A DNA stretch of 64,000 nt from Olsenella sp. Marseille-P4559 (GTDB taxonomy: Bacteria; Actinomycetota; Coriobacteriia; Coriobacteriales; Atopobiaceae), in NCBI RefSeq assembly GCF_900605015.1, contig NZ_LR027575.1, positions 364,690 through 428,689 of the forward strand, in the 5' to 3' direction. The notes under the pieces are model-generated. The model was not told the origin of the DNA. It searched no databases and saw only the letters and a program-made list of their open reading frames with translations. Made by a program: the position numbers and the translations under genes. Within the stretch, counting starts at the first letter, position 1. The number at the start of each line of letters is the position of its first letter. Below are positions 43,085 through 52,584 of the stretch, piece by piece.

Positions 43085-44977
43085 CTATGCTCCCACATCT
43101 TCGCTCTCAAGTGCCATCTCGAGCGAGAACTTATCAATAAGCGACGATATGACCCCGTGCCGGGTAACGCTAAAACCGGCTGCGTAGTTGGCTATCCTAG
43201 CCGATCTCCCAAGGCTGTTGCCAGACATCCGGGAGGCAACGAATGCACTGATGAACGCGTCGCCAGCACCCGCGTCATCGGCCGCAACGAAGGCGCTTGG
43301 CGGGAAGAAACTCCTAGTTTCCCGCGAACAGAGATAGCACCCCCTGTTGGCAAGCGTGACGATGACGAGTTCTGGTCCCTGGCCAAGAAGCCAGCTCGCC
43401 TTCTCGTCCAACCCACCCTCGACGGATGGGCAGATCTCGTCGAGTTCAGTCTCGTTGGGGATGACGCAGTCGACAAACCTCAGGAGCTCCGCAGGAAGCT
43501 CCCCGCATGAGGATGGCTTGAGGACCGTCTTGATGTCTCGTTCACGGGCAATTCGGCATGCCTCAATCACCGCATCCACGGGCACCTCGGTCTGAACAAG
43601 GCAGTAGCGTGCGCCGTCAAAAGCTGCGGCGCGGCTCCGAATGTCATCGGGGGTCAGTTGTGAGTTGGCCCCTGGTATGAGGGAGATGGCTGTCTCACCC
43701 TGGGGGCTTGCGAATATCAGGGCCTTGCCGGTCTCAGTCTCCCCAATCCTCTTCACGCTCGAGTCGTCGATTCCCCATCGGTCGAAAACGCGATAGAAGT
43801 CATCCGACTCGAAGTCTGAGCCAACATTGCCAATGACGGCCGCATGAAACCCTAGCTTAGCGATGCCCACGGCCTGGTTGGTGGCCTTTCCACCAGGGAA
43901 GCTTTGCGTCGTGAGGGCACTGACGCTTGTGCCAGCCTTCGGCAGCCTGGGGACAAGCATGTAGGAATCGCAGTTGATGCTCCCCACCACGACGACCTTT
44001 TCCGGACCGCGCTCGATGGGGGCGGAGACAGTGCTCGTGTTCTCGAGCTCGTAGTGGGGGGCATAGCTCTCCCTCGAGTTGCGTCCCTCGATAGATGACA
44101 AGAGCCTCTCGCACAGGAAGGAGCCGAACTCCGCCGTCCTGACAGGGCAGGTCGATATCGATGTGTCATAGTTACCCTCCTGCGCATCGGTGCCCTCGCT
44201 TCGGAGCGAGATGAGGGAGATATCGGCAGGGATGTGGTGATGTAGCTTTCCCATGAGCTGGGAAAACCGTATGGCGTCACGAAAGTGGGAGGAGATTATC
44301 CCCGTCATCCTTCTCTCGGATATCATGCTGGCGATGTTTGCCCCCACGTCATAAAAGACAAGATCATCGCGCAGGCTGATGTCGGACTCGAGCAGGCAGT
44401 CCTTGTACCCCTGGAGAAATTCCTCGGTGCGTCTGCTTTGCGAGAGAAGGCATCCAATGTCTCGATGACCGCGGACAATCATCTCCTGCGTCATGTGGTG
44501 GGCAGCCTTGTAGTAGGGCTGTACAAAGCTGTCGCTGCCACCGTACATTCCAATGAGCAGATGTGGGACCTGCGAATCCTCGATTTTTTTCTCCAGGATG
44601 CGGCTGGATTCTGCCACGGGCTCCCAGATGATTCCAGCGCATCCGCTCTCGAGTATGGAATCGATGTTCTGCTCTTCCATTTCGGCGCTAGAGTAGCTGT
44701 CTAGCACGAGAGGTACATATTCGTTCGCTTGGGCGGTCCTGAGTATCCCGTCTAGCACCGAGTCGTACGAGACGGGCTCCCTTAGGACGACCGCGATGAC
44801 TCGCCTGGCGTTCTGTCTCGTGATAGCAGAGGAATAGGGTACATAATGGTATTGTTTGACTATTCGTGCGACCCTATCGCGAGTCTCTCGGCTGATGGCT
44901 GAGTCCTTGTGGTTTACGACCTTGGATACCGTAGCCGGCGAAACCCCTGCGATGTGTGCGATTTTCTTGATGTCCAT
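43085..44977 (-). CDS. LacI-family repressor fused to a PfkB (ribokinase-like) sugar kinase
   Basis: The 630-residue fusion has a LacI HTH (IKKIAHIAGVSPATVSKVVN, residues 3-22), a periplasmic-binding-like sensor domain (about 60-315) and a complete PfkB kinase from about 327 (KVVVVGSINCDSYMLVPRLP) with FPGGKATNQAVGIAKLG and the active-site DDAGAGDAF (catalytic Asp near 573). It probably represses the divergent nucleoside operon and may sense or phosphorylate the same sugar. The consensus DTTGAGDTF is slightly altered but the base is kept. An operator-like palindrome lies in the shared gap. Confidence 0.88.
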   Translation of the reverse strand: MDIKKIAHIAGVSPATVSKVVNHKDSAISRETRDRVARIVKQYHYVPYSSAITRQNARRVIAVVLREPVSYDSVLDGILRTAQANEYVPLVLDSYSSAEMEEQNIDSILESGCAGIIWEPVAESSRILEKKIEDSQVPHLLIGMYGGSDSFVQPYYKAAHHMTQEMIVRGHRDIGCLLSQSRRTEEFLQGYKDCLLESDISLRDDLVFYDVGANIASMISERRMTGIISSHFRDAIRFSQLMGKLHHHIPADISLISLRSEGTDAQEGNYDTSISTCPVRTAEFGSFLCERLLSSIEGRNSRESYAPHYELENTSTVSAPIERGPEKVVVVGSINCDSYMLVPRLPKAGTSVSALTTQSFPGGKATNQAVGIAKLGFHAAVIGNVGSDFESDDFYRVFDRWGIDDSSVKRIGETETGKALIFASPQGETAISLIPGANSQLTPDDIRSRAAAFDGARYCLVQTEVPVDAVIEACRIARERDIKTVLKPSSCGELPAELLRFVDCVIPNETELDEICPSVEGGLDEKASWLLGQGPELVIVTLANRGCYLCSRETRSFFPPSAFVAADDAGAGDAFISAFVASRMSGNSLGRSARIANYAAGFSVTRHGVISSLIDKFSLEMALESEDVGA

Positions 44978-45132
44978 CCGTATGGCTCCTCAGTAGGGGC
45001 GATGCGGCCTTAACGGCCGTATACCCTGCCGACACTGACGTTCAGCTAACACTCACCCTGCTAATGACTACCGTTGGCGGTCTAGACTCCACAGTTTGGT
45101 TCTGGCAAATATACCATCGCATCAACTTGAAA

Positions 45133-45157
45133 GAAAGCATTTTAGGAAAATGTTTTC
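45133..45157. promoter_or_regulatory. Operator-like palindrome in the LacI-kinase/ADP-ribosylglycohydrolase gap
   Basis: GAAAGCATTTT-AGG-AAAATGTTTTC is an 11-bp inverted repeat with one mismatch, 31 bp before the GTG start at 45188. The A/T-rich region is promoter-like. A palindrome of this sort near the start of the operon divergent from a LacI gene fits its operator. Confidence 0.6.
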
Positions 45158-45187
45158 TCAACCTGACAACTGTAGGGAGGGCACACC

Positions 45188-46576
45188 GTGAGGGATTGGG
45201 AGATTGAGCGTCATACCAGAGACTGCCAGATTCCCCGTCAGCTACCGAGTGATGACAAGGTGCTATGGGAGGAGCAGTCTGACAATGTGGACAAGCTCCT
45301 CGACCGCTCCGTGAAGACTTACTGGGGGTCTGAGGCCCCAGGCTCCTTGGAACGTGAGGTCCTTGCGGTTGCAATGATCCAAGCTACGGAGAACAGGGGT
45401 CGGATTGTGCCGGACGCCGGCAGGCTCCTCATGGAAGGCTTTACGGCGATATCATGCGATGACATGGTCGGCCTCCACCGCGCGACACACCAGCTGTTCG
45501 AGGGATGCCGTAATGCCGTTGTGGACGAAACGTCCGACTACTGGCACTACAGGCTCTACGATACCTTCGAGGAGTACTCCTCCGCCGTCAGCTTTCCAGA
45601 TGCCGTAGCCGTGGACATGGGCGACGGCCTGTTCGATTTGATATATGCGGGGTGGCTAGGCCAGGTTATCGGCGGGGCGTACGGGACCTGCCTCGAGGGC
45701 TACACCACCGACAACATCCGGAAGGCGTATGGCCCCGTCAGGCGTTATGTCAGGACGCCTAACACCTACAATGACGACATCACCTACGAGCTCGCGCTGC
45801 TGGTCGCCTACGAGAATCATGGTGCGGCTACCACGAGCAAGGACATCGCATACGAGTGGATGAGCAGGATCGGGTTCGGCTGGTCGGCTGAGGAGATGGC
45901 CCTGAGGAACCTTCGCTGCGGCATCATGCCCCCGGAAAGCGGAAGATTCAACAACCCGTTCTGCGAGTGGATTGGCTCCCAGATGAGAGGTGCGATTTGC
46001 GGGCAGATCTGGCCCGGGAACCCCAGGAAGGCTGCCGAGGCGGCGTTCCACGATGGGGAGATCTCCCACTCGGGCAACGGGATCCTCGGTGAGGTCTTCA
46101 ACGCCGTGCTCGCTTCGATGGCGTTCTATAAAGGCGATATGCGAGGGCTCCTTCGCGACGCCATCGAGCTCATTCCCGTGGACAGCGAGTACAGGAGCGT
46201 GGTCGACTTCGCGCTGGAGCAGTGTGAGTCGCACGACAACTGGCTGGATGCATGGCGTCCCTGTGAGAAGAGGCTCGAGCGTTACAACTGGGTCCATGCG
46301 TATCCCAATGCCGCAATCGAGGTTATCGCGCTCTGGTTCGGCGGGGATGACTTCACCCATGTCCTGGAAATCTGTGGCGGATGTGGGCAGGACGTCGACT
46401 GCGTTGCCGCCCAGGTGATGACCGTGTGGTGCACGGCACATGAGAAGGATGACATTCCAGAGTACTGGAGCGAGCCAATCGGCGACCGTCTCGATACGTA
46501 CATGTGGGGAATGAAGACGCTCAGCCTCTGCCAGATTGCGGAGAGGACCTGCGCGGTGGCCAGGGCCCTTGCCTAA
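45188..46576 (+). CDS. ADP-ribosylglycohydrolase family protein
   Basis: The 462-residue protein has a 140-residue N-terminal extension, then the DraG/ARH fold: AGWLGQVIGGAYG, TYNDDITYELALL (first metal-binding Asp pair) and GGCGQDVDCVAAQ (second). Such enzymes hydrolyse N- or O-glycosidic bonds to ADP-ribose or related ribosides. It begins the operon with a transporter, nucleoside hydrolase and ribokinase, so a small riboside may be its substrate in place of a modified protein. The GTG start follows GTAGGGAGGG. Confidence 0.8.
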   Translation: MRDWEIERHTRDCQIPRQLPSDDKVLWEEQSDNVDKLLDRSVKTYWGSEAPGSLEREVLAVAMIQATENRGRIVPDAGRLLMEGFTAISCDDMVGLHRATHQLFEGCRNAVVDETSDYWHYRLYDTFEEYSSAVSFPDAVAVDMGDGLFDLIYAGWLGQVIGGAYGTCLEGYTTDNIRKAYGPVRRYVRTPNTYNDDITYELALLVAYENHGAATTSKDIAYEWMSRIGFGWSAEEMALRNLRCGIMPPESGRFNNPFCEWIGSQMRGAICGQIWPGNPRKAAEAAFHDGEISHSGNGILGEVFNAVLASMAFYKGDMRGLLRDAIELIPVDSEYRSVVDFALEQCESHDNWLDAWRPCEKRLERYNWVHAYPNAAIEVIALWFGGDDFTHVLEICGGCGQDVDCVAAQVMTVWCTAHEKDDIPEYWSEPIGDRLDTYMWGMKTLSLCQIAERTCAVARALA

Positions 46577-46653
46577 TCAATCGGGGTCTCTCCTATGCGG
46601 GATGCAAAAGGATGGAAGTTCGTTGGTGACACGAGGGAGAAAGGGTGAGGAAC

Positions 46654-47742
46654 ATGACAAGGAACGTGAGCAGAAGGCAGTTCATCGGAGCAGGCAGCCT
46701 GGTCGCCGCTGGCCTGGGGCTGAGTGCTTGTGTTAGCGAGCCGGACAGCGGGAGCCCCACGACAGTCTCCTCCTCTGACAGCGGCAGCCAGAAGAAGCGG
46801 ATTGTGTACGTGATTAACGGCACCTTGGGTGACAAGTCCTTCTATGACTCCGGCCATGAAGGCGTGCAGATGATTGAGGACAAGTACGGCGACCAGTTCG
46901 AGACGGACACTCGCGAGATGGGCTATGACACCTCCGTTTGGGGTCCGACCACTCTGGACATTGCCTCCGAGGGTTGGGACATCATGGTGATGGGCACGTT
47001 CGACATGGTCGAGTATGCTGATGAGGTCGCCACGCAGTATCCCGACACGAAGATCTGGTTCTTCGACGAGTCGTGGGACTTCAGCTCCAAGCCCCATAAC
47101 AACATCTACGGCATGCTTTTTGCGCAGAACCAGGGCTCCTATCTTGTCGGCATGGCCGCCGCCTATGCGACCAAGACCAAGAAGGTCGCCTTCATGGGAG
47201 GTATGGAGAACAAGGTGCTCCAGGACTTCTTCCTGGGCTACAAGCAGGGCGTGGCTGCCGCCGACCCCGCCGTTGAGGTGGTCGACGACTGGACGCAGAG
47301 CTTCAGCGACTCCACAATAGGGCACGACCACGCCAAGGCGCTGTACCAGCAGGGCTACGACATCGTCTTCTCCTGCTGCAGCAGCTGCGGCCTCGGTGCG
47401 TTCGATGCCGCCGTCGAGATGGGGGATGGCTACTACGTCATCGGCGTCGACGGCAACCAGGGAGAGTACTGGGAGTCTCAGGGCGCCACAGACAAGGCGG
47501 CCCATACGCTCACCTCGATGCAGAAGAACGTGAATAACACCTTCCTCGATGCAGCCGGCCAGGAGCTCAAGGGCGCACTGCCCTACGGGACGGTCGTGAC
47601 CTACGGGCTGGACAAGGGCGGCGTTGGCTACTCCGTCACGTCGACGACCAAGGAAGTGCTCACCGCCGACCAGTTTGCGGCAATCGACCAGGCCCAGCAA
47701 GACATCATTGACAGCAAGATAAAGGTCGACACCGCATTTTAG
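46654..47742 (+). CDS. BMP-family nucleoside-binding lipoprotein (ABC transporter)
   Basis: The 362-residue protein has a twin-arginine lipoprotein signal, SRRQFIGAGSLVAAG, ending in the lipobox LSAC (Cys26), followed by a Ser/Gly linker. The mature part has the Bmp fold pattern (YVINGTLGDKSFYDSGHEG, FMGGMENKVLQDFFLGYKQG in part, and VIGVDGNQGE). BMP proteins deliver nucleosides to YufOPQ-type ABC transporters, whose genes follow. ATG 46654 has GGTGAGG; an earlier GTG (46645) lacks spacing. A stem follows the stop. Confidence 0.9.
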   Translation: MTRNVSRRQFIGAGSLVAAGLGLSACVSEPDSGSPTTVSSSDSGSQKKRIVYVINGTLGDKSFYDSGHEGVQMIEDKYGDQFETDTREMGYDTSVWGPTTLDIASEGWDIMVMGTFDMVEYADEVATQYPDTKIWFFDESWDFSSKPHNNIYGMLFAQNQGSYLVGMAAAYATKTKKVAFMGGMENKVLQDFFLGYKQGVAAADPAVEVVDDWTQSFSDSTIGHDHAKALYQQGYDIVFSCCSSCGLGAFDAAVEMGDGYYVIGVDGNQGEYWESQGATDKAAHTLTSMQKNVNNTFLDAAGQELKGALPYGTVVTYGLDKGGVGYSVTSTTKEVLTADQFAAIDQAQQDIIDSKIKVDTAF

Positions 47743-47757
47743 AGACAACCACGGGTA

Positions 47758-47819
47758 GGCGCACCGGCCCGTCCTCCCTCATGGCTTCTCCCTTTCCTTT
47801 GCTATGGGGCTGGTGCGCC
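47758..47819 (+). promoter_or_regulatory. Intercistronic stem after the lipoprotein gene
   Basis: GGCGCACCGGCCC (47758-47770) pairs with GGGCTGGTGCGCC (47807-47819) with one mismatch around a 36-nt loop. It has no T-run. Such stems between a binding-protein gene and the ABC genes usually protect the upstream mRNA so the binding protein is made in excess. Confidence 0.55.
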
Positions 47820-47863
47820 CCTCCCGTTCGTATGGATGGCGGACACGAGGGGGTGGGGACGCG

Positions 47864-49420
47864 ATGGATGGCGATGACTTCCTGAGGCTCGAGCATATTA
47901 CTAAGGTCTACGACAACGGGATTATGGCGAACGATGACGTGAACTTCTCGGCCTGCAAGGGCGAGATTCACGCGATTTGCGGTGAGAACGGCGCCGGCAA
48001 GTCGACCCTCATGAAGCAGCTCTATGGGATTGAGCAGCCGAACGAGGGGCGCATCATCGTCAAGGGGAGAGAGGTCAAGCTGACCAATCCCCAGGTGGCA
48101 ATCGCCAATGGGATTGGGATGGTGTTCCAGCACTTCATGCTGGTTCCGTCCCTTACCGTGGCCGAGAACATCATGCTAGGTATAGAGCCGGTCGCCGGGC
48201 TGCGCTTCGACACCGAGCGCGCCATGGCCATCACGCGAGAGGCCTGCGAGAGGTATGGCTTCAAAGTCGACCCGGCGGCTAGAATCAGGAACCTGACCGT
48301 GGGGGAGAAGCAGAAGGTCGAGATACTCAAGGCCCTCGTCCGCGGGGCCGAGATCCTGATCCTGGACGAGCCGACCGCCGTACTTACGCCCCAGGAGACC
48401 TCTGAGCTCTTCGTGCAGCTTAGGGCGCTGAGGGAGCATGGGCACACCATCCTGTTCATCTCCCACAAGCTTAGCGAGGTAAAGTCGCTCTGCGACCGAG
48501 TGACCGTTATCAGGCGAGGACACACCACAGGCACATACGACATGAAGGACGTCAGCGAATCCGACATCTCCCGCATGATGGTGGGCGTCAACGTGGAGCT
48601 TGAGGTTCCCAAGGAACCCGCAGTCCCGGGGGCCGCGTTCCTCGAGGCGAGGGACCTATGTCTCTTCGATCGGAACGGCAAGCAGGCCGTCAACGATATC
48701 TCCTTCAGCGTCCGTACGGGGGAGATAGTCGGCATCGCGGGCGTTCAGGGCAACGGTCAGGAGGTCCTCATCGATGCCATCACGGGATTCGAGCCCGTGG
48801 GCAGAGGTTCTCTCACCATGGACGGGCACGACGTGCAGAGCACCGACATCCATGGCCTTCGACAGGACCGAATGGGCTACATCCCCGAGGACCGCATGGT
48901 GATGGGGGTTGCCGGCAACCTCTCCATCAGGGAGAACATGATCGCCGACAAGCTTGACGCCCCGCGCTACAACAAGGGCCCGCTGCTTGACCAGGCGGCA
49001 ATCAATCAGGACACGGACGCCTGGGTCAAGGACTATGACGTGCTCTGCGACGGGGCCACGCAGCCTGTGGGCATGCTCTCCGGCGGCAACATCCAGAAGG
49101 TCGTCGTAGCGCGCGAGCTCACGAGCTCGCCCAAGTTCATCGTCTGCGACCAGCCCACGCGTGGGATCGACGTTGGCGCCACGGACTCCATCCGGCGCAG
49201 GCTCGTGCGGATGCGCGACGCCGGGAGCGCGATCCTGCTCGTCAGCGCGGACCTAGGGGAGCTCCTCAACCTCTCCGACCGGCTGTTCGTCATGTTCGAC
49301 GGCGAGATAGTCGCCTACTTCCCAGACGTCAGAGCGGTCAGCGAGGAGGAGCTGGGCTACTACATGCTCGGAGTGAAGAGGATGCCCTCGGAGATGATTG
49401 AAGGTGCCTACATTGCCTAA
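47864..49420 (+). CDS. Nucleoside ABC transporter, double ATP-binding protein
   Basis: The 518-residue protein has two ABC domains. The first has Walker A GENGAGKS, NLTVGEKQKVEILKAL as signature and LILDEPTAVLTPQE. The second has the degenerate Walker A GVQGNGQE and an intact signature LSGGNIQKVVVARELTSSP. This asymmetry is normal for the RbsA/YufO group. It energises uptake through the two permeases that follow. ATG 47864 lies behind GAGGGGGTGGGG. Confidence 0.93.
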   Translation: MDGDDFLRLEHITKVYDNGIMANDDVNFSACKGEIHAICGENGAGKSTLMKQLYGIEQPNEGRIIVKGREVKLTNPQVAIANGIGMVFQHFMLVPSLTVAENIMLGIEPVAGLRFDTERAMAITREACERYGFKVDPAARIRNLTVGEKQKVEILKALVRGAEILILDEPTAVLTPQETSELFVQLRALREHGHTILFISHKLSEVKSLCDRVTVIRRGHTTGTYDMKDVSESDISRMMVGVNVELEVPKEPAVPGAAFLEARDLCLFDRNGKQAVNDISFSVRTGEIVGIAGVQGNGQEVLIDAITGFEPVGRGSLTMDGHDVQSTDIHGLRQDRMGYIPEDRMVMGVAGNLSIRENMIADKLDAPRYNKGPLLDQAAINQDTDAWVKDYDVLCDGATQPVGMLSGGNIQKVVVARELTSSPKFIVCDQPTRGIDVGATDSIRRRLVRMRDAGSAILLVSADLGELLNLSDRLFVMFDGEIVAYFPDVRAVSEEELGYYMLGVKRMPSEMIEGAYIA

Positions 49421-50546
49421 GAATGCCAACATGGGCCTGCTACAGCGGATTCGCGGCGTCAGCGTCCAGACGAAGCACGGGATCTTGCGCATGACGGTGG
49501 CAATCGCCATTGGCCTTGGAATCGCGGTTGCGTTCATAGCGCTCACCGCAAAGGAGCCCGCAAGGGCGCTAACCTACTTCATCGCCGCCCCGTTCATGGG
49601 CACCTCTTACTTCTCGCACATGGTCGAGGTCATCATCCCACTCATGATGAGCGGGGCTGCGGTGTGCATCATGTTCTCCGCCAACCAGTTTAACCTCGGT
49701 CTCGAGGGAACGATCTACCTGGGCGGTCTTGTGGCCGCTCTCTCGGGGATCTACCTAGTTCCCAACCTCCCGGTGCTTGGCCCCATCTTCTCCATCCTCC
49801 TCGGAGGTCTCATCGGGTTCTTCATCATCGCCATACCCGCGCTCTTGCAGTACAAGTTCAAGGCCAACATCGTGGTGTCGACGCTGATGATGAACTACGT
49901 CTGCCTGTACGTGGGGCTGTTCTTCCTCTTCAGGGTATTCAAGGACCCGTCTTCGAGCGAGCATACCTATCCCATTGGGGAGGACGCCGGCCTGGCGGTC
50001 CTCATCCCCGGCACAAAAATCCACACAGGCCTCATCCTCGCCATTGCCGCTGTTGTCTTTGCCTACATCTTCCTCTACAAGACGAAGCTCGGCATGGCCA
50101 TAAGGATGGTCGGGCAGAACCCGACGTTCGCAAAGTATGCGGGTCTGAGCGTATCCGGCTTGGCTCTGTTGTCCCAGTTCATTGGCGGAGCGATGGGTGG
50201 CATGACCGGTGCTGTCCAGATGCTCGGGCTATATCAGCGCTTCCAGTGGACCTCGCTTACCGGCTATGGGTGGGATGGCGTTACGATGGCCATCTTCGCC
50301 CGGAACAACCCAAAGTACCTGCCGCTGGCTGCCATCTTCCTCGCGTACTTCAAGACCGGTGCCTGGGCGATGTCGTTCAAGGCGGGCGTTCAGATTGATC
50401 TCGTATCGGTATTCGAAGGCGTGATGGTCCTCTTCATCATGGCTGAGAAGTTCCTTTCGGGAACCTACCGCAAGATGGTGTTCGCCGATGCAGACCGAAA
50501 GCGCAAGGCACGGAACGCCACAGGAGAGGGAGGCCAGGCAGCATGA
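49398..50546 (+). CDS. Nucleoside ABC transporter permease 1
   Basis: The 382-residue membrane protein has about 9-10 hydrophobic segments and the BPD_transp_2 pattern (NQFNLGLEGTIYLGG, RMVGQNPTFAKYAGL, GGAMGGMTGAVQMLG). It forms the channel with the next gene. The frame's first start is a TTG at 49398 behind GGAG, overlapping the ATPase gene by 23 bp; an ATG at 49431 is an alternative. It overlaps the next gene by four bases. Confidence 0.88.
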   Translation: MKVPTLPKNANMGLLQRIRGVSVQTKHGILRMTVAIAIGLGIAVAFIALTAKEPARALTYFIAAPFMGTSYFSHMVEVIIPLMMSGAAVCIMFSANQFNLGLEGTIYLGGLVAALSGIYLVPNLPVLGPIFSILLGGLIGFFIIAIPALLQYKFKANIVVSTLMMNYVCLYVGLFFLFRVFKDPSSSEHTYPIGEDAGLAVLIPGTKIHTGLILAIAAVVFAYIFLYKTKLGMAIRMVGQNPTFAKYAGLSVSGLALLSQFIGGAMGGMTGAVQMLGLYQRFQWTSLTGYGWDGVTMAIFARNNPKYLPLAAIFLAYFKTGAWAMSFKAGVQIDLVSVFEGVMVLFIMAEKFLSGTYRKMVFADADRKRKARNATGEGGQAA

Positions 50547-51538
50547 GCGACTTCTTTGTCACCCTCGGCGGCATCGTATCTAACCCCAACTTCTACTTCA
50601 CCGTTCTGAGCACGACTGTCCCGATTCTTCTGGCGACTCTAGGCTGCGCCATTGCCGAGAACGTCGGAAGTACCAATATGGCCGAGGAAGGCATAATGAT
50701 TCTCGCGGCATTTCTAGGTGTCATTGGGACGGCATATTCGGGTAGTGTGTGGGTTGGTTTGGCCGTTGCCGTTGTTATTGGCATTGTTATGGGGCTCCTG
50801 ATTGGCTACTTCGCCCTCTATCTCCAGGTTGACATCATTCTGGTGGGCATCGCGGTCAACCTGATCGGTGCGGGCCTCTCGGCCTTCCTCATGTACGTGC
50901 TCACAGGGGATCGTTCTGCAACGACCTCCCTGCATACGGGGACGCTCCCTACGGTCACGCTCCCCCTCATCAAGGACATCCCCTTCGTGGGATCCATTGT
51001 GTCGGGGCAGAGCATCCTGGCCTGGGTTGCCTATCTTGCAATCCCTGTCATGTCGTTCCTTCTCTACAAGACGAAGCTGGGGCTGCGCATCCGCAGCGTG
51101 GGAGAAAACCCTGATGCTGCGTCATCTGTTGGCGTGAGCGTGAACAAGACCAAGCTAATCGCGCTGGCTATATCCGGCCTGCTCGGAGGCCTTGCGGGTG
51201 CCTATCTCTCCATGTCGTACCTGCCGTACTTCTCCAAAGGCATGTCCGGTGGCCGTGGCTTTATCGCGCTTGCCGCCACAGCCATGGCCAGCAACACCCC
51301 CGTTGGGTCGCTGGGCACTTCTCTCCTCTTCGGCTTCTTCTATGCCCTCTCGACCTTTGCAAGCACGCTGGGCATCCCAGACCAGTTGGTCACAGCACTT
51401 CCTTACATCGCGACACTTGTCGGACTCGTTGTCTTCTCAATCAACCTGCAGCACCGCGAGCGGAAGCTGCTTGTCGAAGGCTCCGGCGGGGAAGGCGGAG
51501 CAAAGGCGGACGCAGCGGTTCCGGCAGAAGACGCATGA
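50543..51538 (+). CDS. Nucleoside ABC transporter permease 2
   Basis: The 331-residue protein has about 8-9 membrane segments, with NMAEEGIMILAAFLGV, RSVGENPDAASSVGV and GLLGGLAGAYLSMSYL typical of the second permease of BMP-type transporters. The start overlaps the upstream stop (ATGA). The hydrophilic tail is Gly/Ala/Glu-rich. Confidence 0.9.
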   Translation: MSDFFVTLGGIVSNPNFYFTVLSTTVPILLATLGCAIAENVGSTNMAEEGIMILAAFLGVIGTAYSGSVWVGLAVAVVIGIVMGLLIGYFALYLQVDIILVGIAVNLIGAGLSAFLMYVLTGDRSATTSLHTGTLPTVTLPLIKDIPFVGSIVSGQSILAWVAYLAIPVMSFLLYKTKLGLRIRSVGENPDAASSVGVSVNKTKLIALAISGLLGGLAGAYLSMSYLPYFSKGMSGGRGFIALAATAMASNTPVGSLGTSLLFGFFYALSTFASTLGIPDQLVTALPYIATLVGLVVFSINLQHRERKLLVEGSGGEGGAKADAAVPAEDA

Positions 51539-51578
51539 CGCTTCCTCACCCAAGTACATTCGTCGAGAGGTGATTGTG

Positions 51579-52559
51579 ATGTCTACGAAGAGGGTCATTC
51601 TGGACTGCGACCCGGGGCATGATGATGCGTTCGCAATCATGCTTGCGGTGCAGCACTTGGATGTTCTCGGCATTACCGGCGTAGGCGGCAATTCGCCGCT
51701 GGGGAACGTCACGCGCAACGCGCTTACGGTGCTCGAAGCGATTGGCCATGCGGATGACGTTCCCGTGTACGCCGGTTGCAGCCGTCCCATGGTTGCAGAG
51801 CTTGTAACTGCGCCCATGTTTCACGGCAAGAGCGGCTTGGACGGCCACCATCGGCCCGCCCCAACTCACGAGGTGCAAAGGGGACATGCCGTCGATTTCA
51901 TCGTCGATACCGTCATGGGCACCGATGACGTGACGCTGCTCGCTACCGGCCCCCTTACTAACGTTGCGGAGGCGCTGAACAGAGAACCGCGTATCGCCGA
52001 CCGCATAAGCGAGATATGCATCATGGGCGGGTCAGTCACCTTCGGGAACTGGACGCCCGCGGCAGAGTTCAACATCCTCGTGGACCCAGAGGCGGCGGCG
52101 CGCGTCTTCAACAGCGGCATCCACGTGAAGATGACGGGTCTCAACCTTACCCGGCAGTGCGGGTTCACCTCCGAGACGGTTCGGCGCTTCCGGGAGATTG
52201 GCACCCAGGCGTCGGAGTTCGCGGCGGACCTGACGGAATTCTTCACCTCTGCGGGAAGGAGGCTGGACGACCCTACCGTCGCTTGCATGCATGATGCCTG
52301 TGCCGCTGCGTGGCTCATCGGCCCCACGCTCATCAGGAGTGCGCCGATGCACATCGACGTCGAGCTTTCCGGCAAGCTGACGCGAGGGATGACGGTCTGC
52401 GACTACAGACACCTCTGCGGGCCTCATCCGGAGTGCGACATCGAACGCGATGCCCAGACCGGCTACAAGGGCGACGATCCCAACGCCGAGGCGGCACTCG
52501 AGCTGGACTACGACGGGTATCTCAAGCTCGTATATGACACGCTTGCCCGATACCAGTAG
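51579..52559 (+). CDS. Inosine/uridine-preferring nucleoside hydrolase
   Basis: The 326-residue enzyme starts with VILDCDPGHDDAFAI, the DxDPGxDD Ca2+ site of the family. The ATGPLTNVAEAL, MGGSVTFGNWTPAAEFNIL and final HDACAAAW segments complete the active site (His in HDA). It splits imported nucleosides into base and ribose. ATG 51579 follows GAGAGGTG; a longer frame upstream overlaps the permease gene and was rejected. The ribokinase gene follows after 25 bp. Confidence 0.93.
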   Translation: MSTKRVILDCDPGHDDAFAIMLAVQHLDVLGITGVGGNSPLGNVTRNALTVLEAIGHADDVPVYAGCSRPMVAELVTAPMFHGKSGLDGHHRPAPTHEVQRGHAVDFIVDTVMGTDDVTLLATGPLTNVAEALNREPRIADRISEICIMGGSVTFGNWTPAAEFNILVDPEAAARVFNSGIHVKMTGLNLTRQCGFTSETVRRFREIGTQASEFAADLTEFFTSAGRRLDDPTVACMHDACAAAWLIGPTLIRSAPMHIDVELSGKLTRGMTVCDYRHLCGPHPECDIERDAQTGYKGDDPNAEAALELDYDGYLKLVYDTLARYQ

Positions 52560-52584
52560 CGCTTCGTCTAGTTAGGGCGTTCAA

